Positions 1-9,455 are shown, counted from the stretch's first letter. The stretch: 57,702 nucleotides of DNA from RI-92 sp037384645 (GCA_037384645.1 JARRNT010000002.1:1-57702); one strand, 5' to 3'. Notes: generated by a model from the letters alone, not told the origin. Made by a program: numbers and translations.

Positions 1-352
1 ACAATTCTGGGACAACGATGTACATGCCACTATATGCATTGCCTCTATGAAATGTATTCACGTCGACTTCGTAGTTATTTCCTTTTTTCCCTTCGAATTC
101 AAAAATTTTATAATATGTCGCGTGACCGGAAATGTTTATAATTTTGTCGCCGCGCGAAAGGGAAAATTCTTCTTGTTTTGATAACTTTAATAATTTGTGA
201 GAGCTAGCTGACAACGCCACTTTAAATGATTTTATTGCACTGTTTTCTAAGGGTTTAATATCTTTTTTATAACCTAAATTTGGATTAACCGCTGCACAGC
301 CACTCATTGCTAATATCATACTTCCCAGCATCAACCTAGATACAATATTCAT
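1..352 (-). CDS. Putative lipoprotein, 3' end beyond window edge
   Basis: Reading the minus strand from an ATG at 352-350 gives about 117 codons open to the window edge, so the C-terminus is missing. The N-terminus (MNIVSRLMLGSMILAMSGC) is a lipoprotein signal peptide with lipobox AMSGC, so the product should be lipidated and sit in the cell envelope. A GAGGTG ribosome binding site lies just upstream of the ATG. The rest is polar and I recognise no family. The DNA is very AT-rich, unlike the core genes to its right, and it shares orientation with the broken gene at 449-937. Confidence 0.7.
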   Translation of the reverse strand, partial: MNIVSRLMLGSMILAMSGCAAVNPNLGYKKDIKPLENSAIKSFKVALSASSHKLLKLSKQEEFSLSRGDKIINISGHATYYKIFEFEGKKGNNYEVDVNTFHRGNAYSGMYIVVPEL

Positions 353-448
353 AATCACCTCATAATTTATTAATACTATTTTTATTGACACATAACAGTT
401 GAATTAACTACCCCTCTGTCTCGTTATACATTTTTATGCATTTTGTGG

Positions 449-937
449 CTAATTATTCATAATGATATTATATATGTGCGGATCAGCCTTTACATCCATC
501 TTTCCTTGAATGACTTCCTGCTTAAATTCATTGCAGTTTTGTTTTCGTTTATTATATGACATTGAATCAAACTCATTTATAATTGCCGTAATTTTTTTAT
601 TAATAAATTTATTTGTCCTATTCAATATCTCATTTACTTCTTGAGACCCCATATGCATTTCACCAGCCTTAAGCGCTTCTTTCCGTAACTTATTGGTTTT
701 CAGTAACACCGATTCCTTTCGTTTTTTTCAAATCTTGCTTATATCCGGTGTCAATTTTTTACAAGTTTTATCTACTGCATCTATATATTTCTCGGAAGTC
801 TCCACTACACTATCTACGGTCATATACTGCTGAAACTGCTTTCTAGTTAAATCACGGGCAGATGCATTATTTGCAAAAATGATTAAAACAACAATTAAAA
901 ATTTAAATCTAAATATTTTTATTATATACCCCCCCAC
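449..937 (-). pseudogene. Secreted protein gene interrupted by an in-frame TGA
   Basis: Two minus-strand ORFs (937-728 and 709-449) lie in exactly the same frame and are separated only by one TGA (730-728) and five sense codons. Joined, they give a protein of about 160 residues: a signal peptide (hydrophobic core FLIVVLIIFA, likely cleavage after NASA), then a lysine-rich, charged domain with one Cys before and one after the stop (DKTCKK, RKQNCNEF). The only start for the first part is GTG at 937. A run of seven G precedes an ATA codon where an ATG would be expected, so the start may be decayed as well. Very AT-rich. No family recognised. Alternatives are a sequencing error or two separate small genes. 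Confidence 0.55.
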
Positions 938-1161
938 TATTACGCATAATAGTTAATAGCACTGAAGTGTCACTCTATGTACCCGATATGGATCGAGACA
1001 GGGGTAACCAATTGATAGTAGAGGACCAGCGTCCGTTCTGGGGAAATCTTATCGCTCTGTTATTCTCTTATTACGAGCGGCGGCTTGGGGTCGTTTTCTG
1101 CCGCACACATCAAACTCTGGATACTCATGCCACAAACGGCCTACAACGTCACGTAGATGAT

Positions 1162-2292
1162 TTAACCGGTGCCTATTGCCTTGTAAATCTGTTGGGCGAC
1201 TGCCAGCGCCTGGTCCACGTCTGCATCCAGCACATTGTAATGGCCCATTTTGCGTCCGGGGCGCGCGCTTTGTTTGCCATACAAATGCAGCTTGGCATGG
1301 GGATGTTGAAACAGCTTGTCCCAGCCGGGTTCTCCGTTCGCCCACAGGTCGCCCAGCAGGTTGATCATCACCACCGGCGACATCAGGCGGGTATCGCCCG
1401 GCGGCAGTCCGCACAGCATGCGCACCTGTTGCTCGAACTGATTGGTCAGGCAGGCATCCAGTGTGTAGTGACCGCTGTTATGGGGTCGCGGTGCGATCTC
1501 GTTGATCAGGAGTTCATTGTCTTTGGTAAGAAAGAATTCGACCGCCAGCAGGCCACAATAATCCAGTTGCTCCGCCAGGCTACGCGCCATGCTGGTGGCA
1601 CGCTCGATAACATCCGCCGACGTGCGTGCGGGCACAATCGAGGTGTCCAGGATCCCGTGCACATGAATATTTTCCCCGGGCGGGTAAACCGCGATCTCGC
1701 CGCGAATGCTGCGCGCCACCAGGACCGACAATTCCATTTGCAAATCGACGCGCTCTTCCAGCACACAGGGTGTGTTGCCCAGCTCGGCAAAGGCCGCGTG
1801 GGCCTGCGCCGGATCGGTCACGGGGCGCTGGCCTTTGCCGTCATAGCCCAGGGCGGCGGTCTTGAGGATCGCCGGCAGTCGCACCGTTGCCAGTGCCGCC
1901 TCCAGCTCTGCAGCATTATGCACCGGGTGAAACGGGGCCGTGGCCAGGCCGCAATCGCGAATGAATGTCTTTTCCCGTATCCGATCCTGCGCATACGCCA
2001 CGGCATCGGCACCGGGGCGCACCAGGCACTGCGCCTCCAGGGTACGCAGGGCCGCGACCGGTACATTTTCAAATTCGGTGGTCACCGCCGCACACTGCGC
2101 GGCAAGATAGTCGAGGGCCTGCGGGTCGGTGTATTCCTTTTGTAGATGTTCATTGGCCAGCGCCGCCGCCGGGCTGACCGGGTCCGGGTCCAGGACGATG
2201 ACTTTGTAGCCCATGGTCCGCGCGGCCACGGTAAACATACGACCCAGCTGGCCGCCACCCAGCACGCCGAGTGTCGCTTCCGGCAGGATCAC
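1162..2292 (-). CDS. purK: 5-(carboxyamino)imidazole ribonucleotide synthase PurK
   Basis: PurK uses ATP and bicarbonate to carboxylate AIR to N5-CAIR in de novo purine synthesis in the cytoplasm. The 376-residue product has the normal family length. It opens with the glycine-rich LGVLGGGQLGRM nucleotide-binding segment, followed by an ATP-grasp domain (TTEFENVP, LKTAALGYDGKGQ, VEFFLTKDNELLINEIAPRPHNSGH). The start overlaps the end of purE by four bases (ATGA), so the two are translationally coupled. Long plus-strand ORFs over the same DNA are shadows. Confidence 0.97.
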   Translation of the reverse strand: MILPEATLGVLGGGQLGRMFTVAARTMGYKVIVLDPDPVSPAAALANEHLQKEYTDPQALDYLAAQCAAVTTEFENVPVAALRTLEAQCLVRPGADAVAYAQDRIREKTFIRDCGLATAPFHPVHNAAELEAALATVRLPAILKTAALGYDGKGQRPVTDPAQAHAAFAELGNTPCVLEERVDLQMELSVLVARSIRGEIAVYPPGENIHVHGILDTSIVPARTSADVIERATSMARSLAEQLDYCGLLAVEFFLTKDNELLINEIAPRPHNSGHYTLDACLTNQFEQQVRMLCGLPPGDTRLMSPVVMINLLGDLWANGEPGWDKLFQHPHAKLHLYGKQSARPGRKMGHYNVLDADVDQALAVAQQIYKAIGTG

Positions 2293-2783
2293 GGTGATTG
2301 CGGCAGGGTCATATCCAGCACCGCCTGATGCTGCTCGCCCCGGAAGGTCTCAAGCCGCTGCGCCAGCTCACTATCCGTCCCGGCCAGCATGGCGGCGGCG
2401 AACAACGCGGCATTGGCCGCGCCGGCTTCGCCGATGGCAAAGGTGGCCACCGGGATACCTTTGGGCATTTGCACAATGGAGAGCAGGGAGTCCATCCCCT
2501 TGAGATAGCGCGAAGGCACCGGGACCCCCAGGACCGGCACTGTAGTCTTGGCTGCCAGCATCCCCGGCAGGTGGGCGGCGCCCCCGGCGCCGGCGATGAT
2601 GCAGGCCAGGCCCCTTTCGCGCGCGGTTTGCGCATATTCGAAGAGTCGATCCGGTGTGCGGTGAGCAGAAACGACCTTGGCCTCATAGGCAATGTGCAGC
2701 TTCTCCAGCATCCTGGCGGCGGCTTCCATCACCGGCCAGTCACTGTTGCTGCCCATTACCAATCCGACGCGAGCTGATGTCAT
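2289..2783 (-). CDS. purE: N5-carboxyaminoimidazole ribonucleotide mutase PurE
   Basis: PurE converts N5-CAIR to CAIR, the step after PurK. The 164-residue product is a typical class I enzyme: GSNSDWPVM near the N-terminus, then SAHRTP and GAGGAAHLPGM, which form the active site in this family. A GGAA-type ribosome binding site precedes the ATG. It is the first gene of a purE-purK pair. Because bicarbonate feeds PurK, its position next to a bicarbonate-uptake operon is suggestive, but that link is only inference. Confidence 0.97.
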   Translation of the reverse strand: MTSARVGLVMGSNSDWPVMEAAARMLEKLHIAYEAKVVSAHRTPDRLFEYAQTARERGLACIIAGAGGAAHLPGMLAAKTTVPVLGVPVPSRYLKGMDSLLSIVQMPKGIPVATFAIGEAGAANAALFAAAMLAGTDSELAQRLETFRGEQHQAVLDMTLPQSP

Positions 2784-2891
2784 GTGCGGGTTCCGTTAGC
2801 TGGGAAAACCGCGATTTTAGCATTTTTCCACGGTCTGGCAGTAGATATACCCGGGCCCTGCGGCTAATGCGGTTCCTGGCGGCCCGTATTG

Positions 2892-3095
2892 CTAGCGTTC
2901 ACCGGGCGATAATGCCATTTTGCCGTAACGCGCGAGCTCGGCACGGCGCTGTCGCGCGTGACGACGTACCCTGCCGACAGTGTCTTTTAGCTCTGCTGCC
3001 GCTGCCAGCGATTCTTCGACGGTGGCGGCCTTGCGGGCCTGGCCAGGCGCAGAGGTGAACTGAGGCTTGTGTGGTTCCGAGATATCGTCAGACAT
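2892..3095 (-). CDS. Small conserved-looking hypothetical protein (67 aa)
   Basis: A short minus-strand gene with a strong ribosome binding site (AGGAGGG, 8 bases before the ATG). The product is hydrophilic, with a disordered N-terminus (SDDISEPHKP) and a likely helical, alanine- and arginine-rich C-terminal half (ESLAAAAELKDTVGRVRRHA). There is no signal peptide or membrane segment. It lies between the PII-like gene and purE in the same direction. Function unknown; the RBS and codon pattern are the main reasons for calling it real. Confidence 0.6.
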   Translation of the reverse strand: MSDDISEPHKPQFTSAPGQARKAATVEESLAAAAELKDTVGRVRRHARQRRAELARYGKMALSPGER

Positions 3096-3169
3096 AATCC
3101 AACCCTCCTGGTTAGTTGCTATATCTACTATCGACCGACCTTAACCGCATCGAGGCTGGTAACGTGCGC

Positions 3170-3496
3170 CTAGCTGCGAAACTTCACCATGCGCGTCACC
3201 TGGATTTCCGTAATAAACACGACGCCCGAGTGTTCACTGTAAAAAGGGGCAAGCCCCTCGAGGATCGGTTTCACCAGGTCCTCCGGCACGGCGGCGACGA
3301 TCATGATCAGAACATCATCTTCGTTAAACATCAGGTGGCCTTCGTGAAAACCGTGGCTGCCCTTGCCCGAAAGATTATTGATGATGGTGTAACCCGTGAC
3401 CCCGGCGCGGTCGAGAATATCCGTGGCAAACGCCTGGTGCTCGCCCTCCAGGATAATTTCGAGCTTTTTGAGTGTACTGAAATTAAGATTTTTCAT
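3170..3496 (-). CDS. PII-like signalling protein of the DAB bicarbonate operon
   Basis: A 108-residue protein with the size and beta-alpha-beta pattern of PII/CutA-type trimers (KKLEIILEGEHQAFATDIL, VTGYTIINNLSGKG, DDVLIMIVAAVPEDLVKPIL, SGVVFITEIQVTRMVKF). The segment GYTIINNLSGKGS matches the start of the T-loop region of PII-like proteins. PII-like proteins next to bicarbonate transporters and carboxysome loci (the CPII/SbtB type) bind adenine nucleotides and report on carbon status. Its start overlaps the dabA stop by four bases (ATGA), so it is the last gene of the DAB operon and probably tunes that system. Confidence 0.8.
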   Translation of the reverse strand: MKNLNFSTLKKLEIILEGEHQAFATDILDRAGVTGYTIINNLSGKGSHGFHEGHLMFNEDDVLIMIVAAVPEDLVKPILEGLAPFYSEHSGVVFITEIQVTRMVKFRS

Positions 3497-6400
3497 GATA
3501 CGCGAGACTCCTGTGGATTTGCCTGACTGACCCCAATTGCACCGGTCTGCCTGTGCCAGTCACCATTTTCATAAATAAACACGTCTGTTGTCTCGGGGTC
3601 AATGATCATCAAACGTATCCAGCCGTTGCGCACCAGATATTTTACCGAGACCACGGCCTCCACGGCGCCCCTGGCCTGTTCAAACGGCGCTTCGATTACC
3701 GTAATCAGGCGTAGCGGCTGGTGAAAGGGTTTGCCGGACTCAAGCACGGTTTGCGAAGGCAGTCCGGTGCGCAGGTCACTCAGGTTGCCGGTCATCACGC
3801 CAAACCGACCTGCCACGTTGTGGTACACCTTGCTGCCACTGCCAAAGCGTTCGTTATCGACCGCCGAGAAATAGTGTTCCATGTTGATCCATTGCCCAAC
3901 CACGAGCGGGCCGGTCAGGATATTCTCCAGCAAACGTCGTTTTCGATCGACGCGATAGTCGTAGGAATGCAGGAAGGCCCGGCCATCCAGCGCCAGCTGT
4001 CGGGTCAGGTCGCGACTGCCGATGATGAAATAGGCATTACCTGACAGTCCCCACTCCGGTCGCACCTGTGACCAGTCCATGGCATTACGCTGGACATCGC
4101 GCTGCGCCGCGGCGGGATCATTCCGTGAATCATGGGTAATTTGTAGACTGGGCAGGCGTTCCTGTGCACACAGACGCGAGGCGGCGGTCAGGCCCTTGCG
4201 CAAACGATCGAGGTAAACCAGATGAGACGGCGGCAGCATGTCCAGGTCGTACATGCTCAACTCATCGGTTGTGGTGTTATGCAGGGCCGGTACAAACCAG
4301 GCGTCATCCGGGATCTGTACACCGGATTCCCGCAGTCGTTGTCGTACCTCCGGTTTGTTGGCCATTTGTGCCAGCACTCGTGCACTGACCAGACCGTGGT
4401 TACCACCGCAGGCACCACAGTCCAGGGCCGATTCATACGGGTTGTTTTCAGACATGCTGCCATGGCCGACCAGCAGGATAAAACGCGAGAAGTCTTTGGT
4501 CAGGCCGATCGATTTCAATGCCTGACCGACATAACGCACCTGCTCATCAAGGGTAAATCCAATTCGGCCCAGCTGCTCCAGTTGCAATTGGGCAAACGCC
4601 GGGTTGATACGATAACCGCTGCGCAGGTGCTCGATAAACTGTTCGAGGCGTGCCTCGCTGATGCCAAGCGTACGGGTGTGGGAGAGATAACGTTCACTAT
4701 GACCCAGTGCCGCTTCGCGCAGGTCGCGAATCAGTTCGTCGGTCAGGCGTTCGGTTTCGAGGCCGAGCTCCTGCTCCAGCGCCTTGACGATGACGGCACG
4801 CTGAACCGCCCGCACAATGGAATCACCCTGTTCGCGGGTCAGCTTCTCGAGTAACAACCGGGTTACCGGCTTTTGCGGATGCATGCGGTAGCGCCAGCGA
4901 TTGTAGGCGCGTGGCGCCAGGGTCTTGCCGAACATATCAAACCCGAACAACAGGCCAATCGCCTCCACCGTCACAAACGGGGTTAATACGGACTCCTTGA
5001 GTGCATGCAGGGCTTTTTCCAGCGAACTCAGGGTAGCCGGTTCGCCGCCCTCCTGCATAGACATTTCCAGTACCACGTTTTTCGGCGTCAGTATCACAGG
5101 GCAAAGATGCATTTCACTGCCTTTGCCAAGTTCGAGAAAATTCACCGGCACGCCAAAAAATCCGGCGATACCAAAAGTCTGATAGTCTCCGATGCCTTCC
5201 AGCTGTCGCCGGATTCGTTCCGAGCGTGTATCGATACAGAACAGGGCCTGCGCAAACGGCCGTTTTTCACGTGCCTCGGCTGGCGCCAGTGTTACCCCTT
5301 GCAGCAGCTTATGCATGGCCTGCGATTCCATTGCGCGCAACCAGACCATACCTTCCTGTTTCTCAAACTCGCGCAACACCCCGAGTAAACTGGAAAATTC
5401 TTTCGCCGACAGCTGCGCCATGAGATCACGCCGATTGATGCCTTGAGCAGATCGTTTACCCGAGCTTTCTGTCGCTGCATTTCGTCAGAACGCTTGTGAC
5501 GGATGTACTCCGAAAAGACCTGCGTGATTCGCTTTTCGCCGCCACGGGCGAGGGTTGTTTCCACGCGATGCGCCATCGCAGGTAAAACACCGCCACTGTA
5601 GAGTTCGTAGCGTAAATAGGTTTCCTGGGGGCGTTGTTTTATCAGATCCTGAATGGCTTCGTAGGTGTAAGTGACGCGCTTACGCCGGCGCTGACTTAAC
5701 AAGGCCAGCGCCAGGGTCAGGCGTACCGCCATATAATCTACCAGGTCGCCAGGGTAACGCTTCGCCCAGTAATAATGCTTGGCACTGGCACGCCAGCGTA
5801 TAAAACCGGCCCAGCCGTGCAGGCGCGCCAGCTCCCGGGTGAAATAATCAACCCAGTGTTCTTCCGGTATCTGCAGGGTTTGCATTACGTAGGCAATGAT
5901 GCCTTCCGGGCTCTCGTCGATGTCGAGAATTTCCTTGATATGCAGACCGCGCAGGAAAAACCGGATATTGCGTTGTGCCACCTGGCGCCAGGCCGCGAAA
6001 AAGCCCAGTTCACGATTCGGCATATGCCAGACTGACTGGCCCTCATCAAAAAAGTCGAGACAACTCTTGATCACCAGTTCATCAAGACTTGCGCCGATAT
6101 CCGTACCATGCAGTGCATCTACAACCTCGTATATCGGTCGCCCGCCCAGGAAATCCTCGCGCAGACGGCCGGCAATACGCTCAAGGGATGAATCGATCTG
6201 GATGTCGCCTGTTGCCGATGCCGCCTGTACCTCACTATCGTCGATCAGGGCAGTTGGCAGGATCACTGGATCTTTTTCACGCGTCAACAGACGCTCAAGT
6301 ATCGCTGGCATGGGGATAGTGGCCGGGCTTTCCTGGTCCTGCAGGAAATCTGTGATCTCCTGTTGCAAGCGCTCCCTGTCCACGCTGCCTTTGTGCAGGT

Positions 6401-6608
6401 ACTCCTGGTAGAGCGCCCGTGGTAAAAATGCCTGACCGTGGAATAAATGAGAGCCTTTCACCACGGCGGTCTCAAACGGCATACCCTCCAGACCATGCAG
6501 CGGATTGTGATGAATAAAGGCACGCATCGGCCAGAAAAAAGGGACCGGTTCTGCCGCGACATAAATCATGCTGCGGATTTTTAATTGTTGTCCAATCGCT
6601 ATGCTCAT
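3493..6608 (-). pseudogene. dabA: dabA (DUF2309), inorganic carbon accumulation subunit, split by a -1 frameshift
   Basis: DabA is the large carbonic-anhydrase-like zinc subunit that, with DabB, accumulates bicarbonate. The N-terminal part (from MSIAIGQQ at 6608, containing FIHHNPLHGLEGMPFE) and the C-terminal part (open from about 5484, first ATG 5421, to 3493) are in different frames but together give about 1040 residues. The N-terminal frame makes sense up to KARVNDLLKA near 5437, and the other frame then continues INRRDLMAQLSAKEF. One missing base near 5435-5441 explains this. The expected zinc ligands are intact in the C-terminal part: FCIDTRSE (Cys, Asp), GHGSMSEN (His) and LDCGACGGNHG (Cys). 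The start overlaps the upstream gene (ATGA). Either a real mutation or a sequence error; I saw no slippery heptamer. Confidence 0.85.
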
Positions 6609-7360
6609 ACGACCGCCCCCAACCAGTACATTCCAGCTATTACCAGTGCAACCAGGATGATGACAAAGAACCACACGCCGGCCCGGCTGATGTCGGTTGC
6701 GGCCTGTTCACCCGGACCGACGATCAGTCCCTGCAACAATTTTGCGCCGGCCCAGCTCCATAACAACCAGACGATGGCCACCGCCACCGCCACAGTCGGC
6801 ATGGTCGGTATGGATTTCATAATCATGGACAACATGGAAAAAAAGCTCGGAAACAATGGCGTGGCGATGACGGCGAGGACGACGACAACCAGTACCCCGC
6901 TAAAGCGCGGTAGCGATTTCGCCAGTCCATCGTATAAACCAAGATAGGCCGCACCGAAGCGCCGCTCCAGTCCGGCTGCCAGGATGCTCATCAGCACCAG
7001 CGGTATGCTGATGCCAAGGGCATATAACTTCAATTGCTCCGAGCCGGCACCGGTGTCTGCCAGGATCCATAACAGCGACCACGCCGAGGTACTGATAAAA
7101 CCGATCCATAAACCTACATCACGCAAGGCCAGCGCACGCAGCGCATACAATAACGAGCTCAACACCGCCCAGACAACGAGCCAATGCGGGATGGCATGAC
7201 TGTTGCCCAACACTATCGCGATACCAATTTGCGGCCAGGCCAGTAACAGTACGCTGCGCAGCACAGGATTGCGCAGGCGCGTGAACAGGATGTTAAACAG
7301 CATGCTCAACGGGAACAGTGGCAGAAACAGTCCGGCCAGAATGAGAACGGATTTCGTCAT
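6605..7360 (-). CDS. DAB-operon integral membrane protein of unknown role
   Basis: About 251 residues from the ATG at 7360, which follows the dabB stop by one base and has an AGGTGGG ribosome binding site; an in-frame start 24 bases earlier is less likely. Six to seven hydrophobic segments fill the chain. The stretch IATPLFPSFFSMLSMIMKS loosely recalls the NuoM/NuoL family, so it may be a degenerate antiporter-like subunit, but this is inference. It sits between dabB and dabA, overlapping the dabA start by four bases, and so probably works in the same membrane complex. No enzyme motif is visible. Confidence 0.75.
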   Translation of the reverse strand: MTKSVLILAGLFLPLFPLSMLFNILFTRLRNPVLRSVLLLAWPQIGIAIVLGNSHAIPHWLVVWAVLSSLLYALRALALRDVGLWIGFISTSAWSLLWILADTGAGSEQLKLYALGISIPLVLMSILAAGLERRFGAAYLGLYDGLAKSLPRFSGVLVVVVLAVIATPLFPSFFSMLSMIMKSIPTMPTVAVAVAIVWLLWSWAGAKLLQGLIVGPGEQAATDISRAGVWFFVIILVALVIAGMYWLGAVV

Positions 7361-7361
7361 G

Positions 7362-9041
7362 CTACACCCACCTGAACCAGACATTCAGGCGCTCAGCGCT
7401 GCGCAGGATAACGCGTGACAACCAGGCATAGATATCGGCCAGATAGAACTCGCGCGAGATCAGGGCATACAGGCTGATCCAGGCGCGGCCCGACTGTCGC
7501 CCGCGCTTCCTGCCATTGCGTTCACCATAATACGTACCCAGCCAACCAACCACGATGACGAGCGCGGTTAACGCGATCAGGACATCGAACCAGACCACGT
7601 TGATATTGGAGGCCTTGTAGATCAGTGCCCTGAAGGCTTCATCAGGATATAAAAACAGATTAAACGCATGACTGATCAAGGTATAGCCGATCACGACCAC
7701 CGTAAACGAGGACAGGACCAGGAAAAACAGCCTTGCGATACGCTGGGTACGAATACGATAGGTGGCAAAAATCAGTTGTGCGCCTGTGACCCAGCCGAAG
7801 AATAACAGAATGATCGCACCCTGCTGCTGGAAGATCTCTCTGGACACCAGCCAATGCGTCAGTCCCAGCACCAGGATTGGCACGGCCAGGGTGATTGCCG
7901 CCATGAGCAGCCAGGGTGGCCGACGCCGTGCCGGTCTTTTTTCGACGACAAAAGTATACAGGTCATCTTTTGGAATGCCGTCATCCTGGCGCGCCTGGCC
8001 GATCACACCGCCGGCGCTGAGGAACAAGGTACCCTTGAACAGGCCATGCGCAATCAGGTGAAACACGGCGAGGGAAAAGGCGCCTACGCCGCACTCCATG
8101 ATCATGAAGCCCATTTGACCCATGGTCGAATAACCCAGCGATTTCTTGATGTCGTTCTGGGTCAGCATGAGTACGGATCCGGTTATCGCCGTCACTAACC
8201 CAACAATAAATAACCAGTGCAGGACATCTCCCGCCTGCACAAACACCGGCGCGAAACGGTTAACCAGGAAGCCACCGGCGTTGACGATACCGGCGTGCAT
8301 CAGGGCGGAAACTGGCGTCGGTCCATCCATAGTATACGGCAGCCAGATATGCAGGAAAAATTGCGCCGACCTGGCGAAGGCCGCCAGCGCCAGGAAGATG
8401 GCGGCGGCTTCGGTTGCAGGTATTCCCATAAAACTGATTACATGTGGGTGGCTCTGAATGCGTGCAAAAATTTCGGTTAACGACCATGTGCCATAAGCAT
8501 GAAATAGCACAGCAGCAGCCAGTATCAATGCAACATCACCCAACCGATAGGTGATAAAGGTCCAGAAGGCATAACGAAACGTACTTTGCCGACGCGTATC
8601 GTGGCCCAGCAGAAAATACAGCAGTACGCCGATAGCATGCCAGGCAACCATGAGGGTGATCAGATCCCCCGCCGCGACCAATACCAGCAGGGTTGCGGTC
8701 ATCAGGTCAAGCAGCACAAAAAACCGGCCATAGCCGGATTCCTCGGCCATGTACCGTATGGAATACACATGCACAACCAGGCTGATGCCGGCGATCAGTA
8801 CGCTCATGATAGCGCTCAGGGGATCACTGAGCAGTATGCCCCAGCCCCGTAGATCGCCAAACTGGTGTGAGCCGTAACCGAACAGCTCCATGCCAAACAC
8901 CACGACAGTCAGGACAAAGGTCAACGCTGTGGCCGTCACACTCAGCCAGGCCACACGTCGCTTCAGCTGAGCCGAGAACAGTTGCGTCAGAACCGCAGAG
9001 ACAATTGGCAGCGCCGGTACAAATGCTATGAGCTGGTCCAT
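7362..9041 (-). CDS. dabB: DabB, NuoL-like membrane subunit of the DAB inorganic carbon system
   Basis: A 559-residue polytopic protein of the proton-translocating NADH-quinone oxidoreductase/Mrp antiporter family (NuoL-like). Family features visible are MVAWHAIGVLLYFLLGHD, PTPVSALMHAGIVNAGG and LTQNDIKKSLGYSTMGQMG, the conserved helices with lysine and histidine used for ion passage. No complex I genes are nearby. The partners downstream are a membrane protein, dabA and a PII-like gene, so this is the cation-coupled membrane subunit that energises DabA. First gene of the operon, with a weak AAGG-type ribosome binding site. Confidence 0.92.
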   Translation of the reverse strand: MDQLIAFVPALPIVSAVLTQLFSAQLKRRVAWLSVTATALTFVLTVVVFGMELFGYGSHQFGDLRGWGILLSDPLSAIMSVLIAGISLVVHVYSIRYMAEESGYGRFFVLLDLMTATLLVLVAAGDLITLMVAWHAIGVLLYFLLGHDTRRQSTFRYAFWTFITYRLGDVALILAAAVLFHAYGTWSLTEIFARIQSHPHVISFMGIPATEAAAIFLALAAFARSAQFFLHIWLPYTMDGPTPVSALMHAGIVNAGGFLVNRFAPVFVQAGDVLHWLFIVGLVTAITGSVLMLTQNDIKKSLGYSTMGQMGFMIMECGVGAFSLAVFHLIAHGLFKGTLFLSAGGVIGQARQDDGIPKDDLYTFVVEKRPARRRPPWLLMAAITLAVPILVLGLTHWLVSREIFQQQGAIILLFFGWVTGAQLIFATYRIRTQRIARLFFLVLSSFTVVVIGYTLISHAFNLFLYPDEAFRALIYKASNINVVWFDVLIALTALVIVVGWLGTYYGERNGRKRGRQSGRAWISLYALISREFYLADIYAWLSRVILRSAERLNVWFRWV

Positions 9042-9455
9042 TCACTTGCCTTTATATCATCTTATATTGCCTACCAAGGAACACAGTACAGTCCTCGGAC
9101 CAATCACGCCGGTCTATTGCCACACAATGTAAGCCTTATGTGGTTAGTCTGGCACCAAACCATAAATCTAGTTTGGGGAATCTATCTTTCAGCTGCCGAA
9201 GAAGTCTACACGGCCACTCAGAAATGACATATCGAAATTACATATAGCAATAATAGGCAAAAGGCTATGCCATAAAGGCTGGCGCGGGGTTAGCATTGAT
9301 AACCACAAAAGTTACCCCAGTTTTATAGTAAGAATATTAAGAAAGACTAATTGATATCACACTCTAAAAACACTTGCGCTTCATGAAGCTACTTTACTTC
9401 CTGATGCTTCAGAGGGTATGAGCGCTGGCCAGATTACAGAAAATAAACTTAGTGC
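9042..9455 (-). promoter_or_regulatory. Upstream region of the dab operon with a CCAAAC/GTTTGG dyad
   Basis: This non-coding stretch separates dabB from the porin terminator and must hold the dab promoter. A perfect inverted repeat, CCAAAC-N10-GTTTGG, lies at 9155-9176, about 115-135 bases before the dabB start. Nearer the gene, the minus strand has a TATAAG hexamer as a possible -10. A 12-base palindrome, GCTTCATGAAGC, lies at 9378-9389. I see no coding region or tRNA here. The dyad could bind a regulator; which one is unknown. Confidence 0.4.

Noticed and set aside
728..730. Selenocysteine or TGA recoding in the left-edge gene
   Set aside because: The surrounding codons are plain Lys/Ile with no Cys-like context, no SECIS-like hairpin follows, and TGA ends many normal genes here.
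967..2145. 392-codon plus-strand ORF over purK
   Set aside because: It is antisense to a complete purK with all family motifs; its His-, Arg- and Gln-rich translation is typical of a shadow frame.
5292..5490. Programmed -1 frameshifting in dabA
   Set aside because: No X-XXY-YYZ slippery heptamer or strong downstream hairpin was seen near the junction; a one-base deletion or sequence error is simpler.
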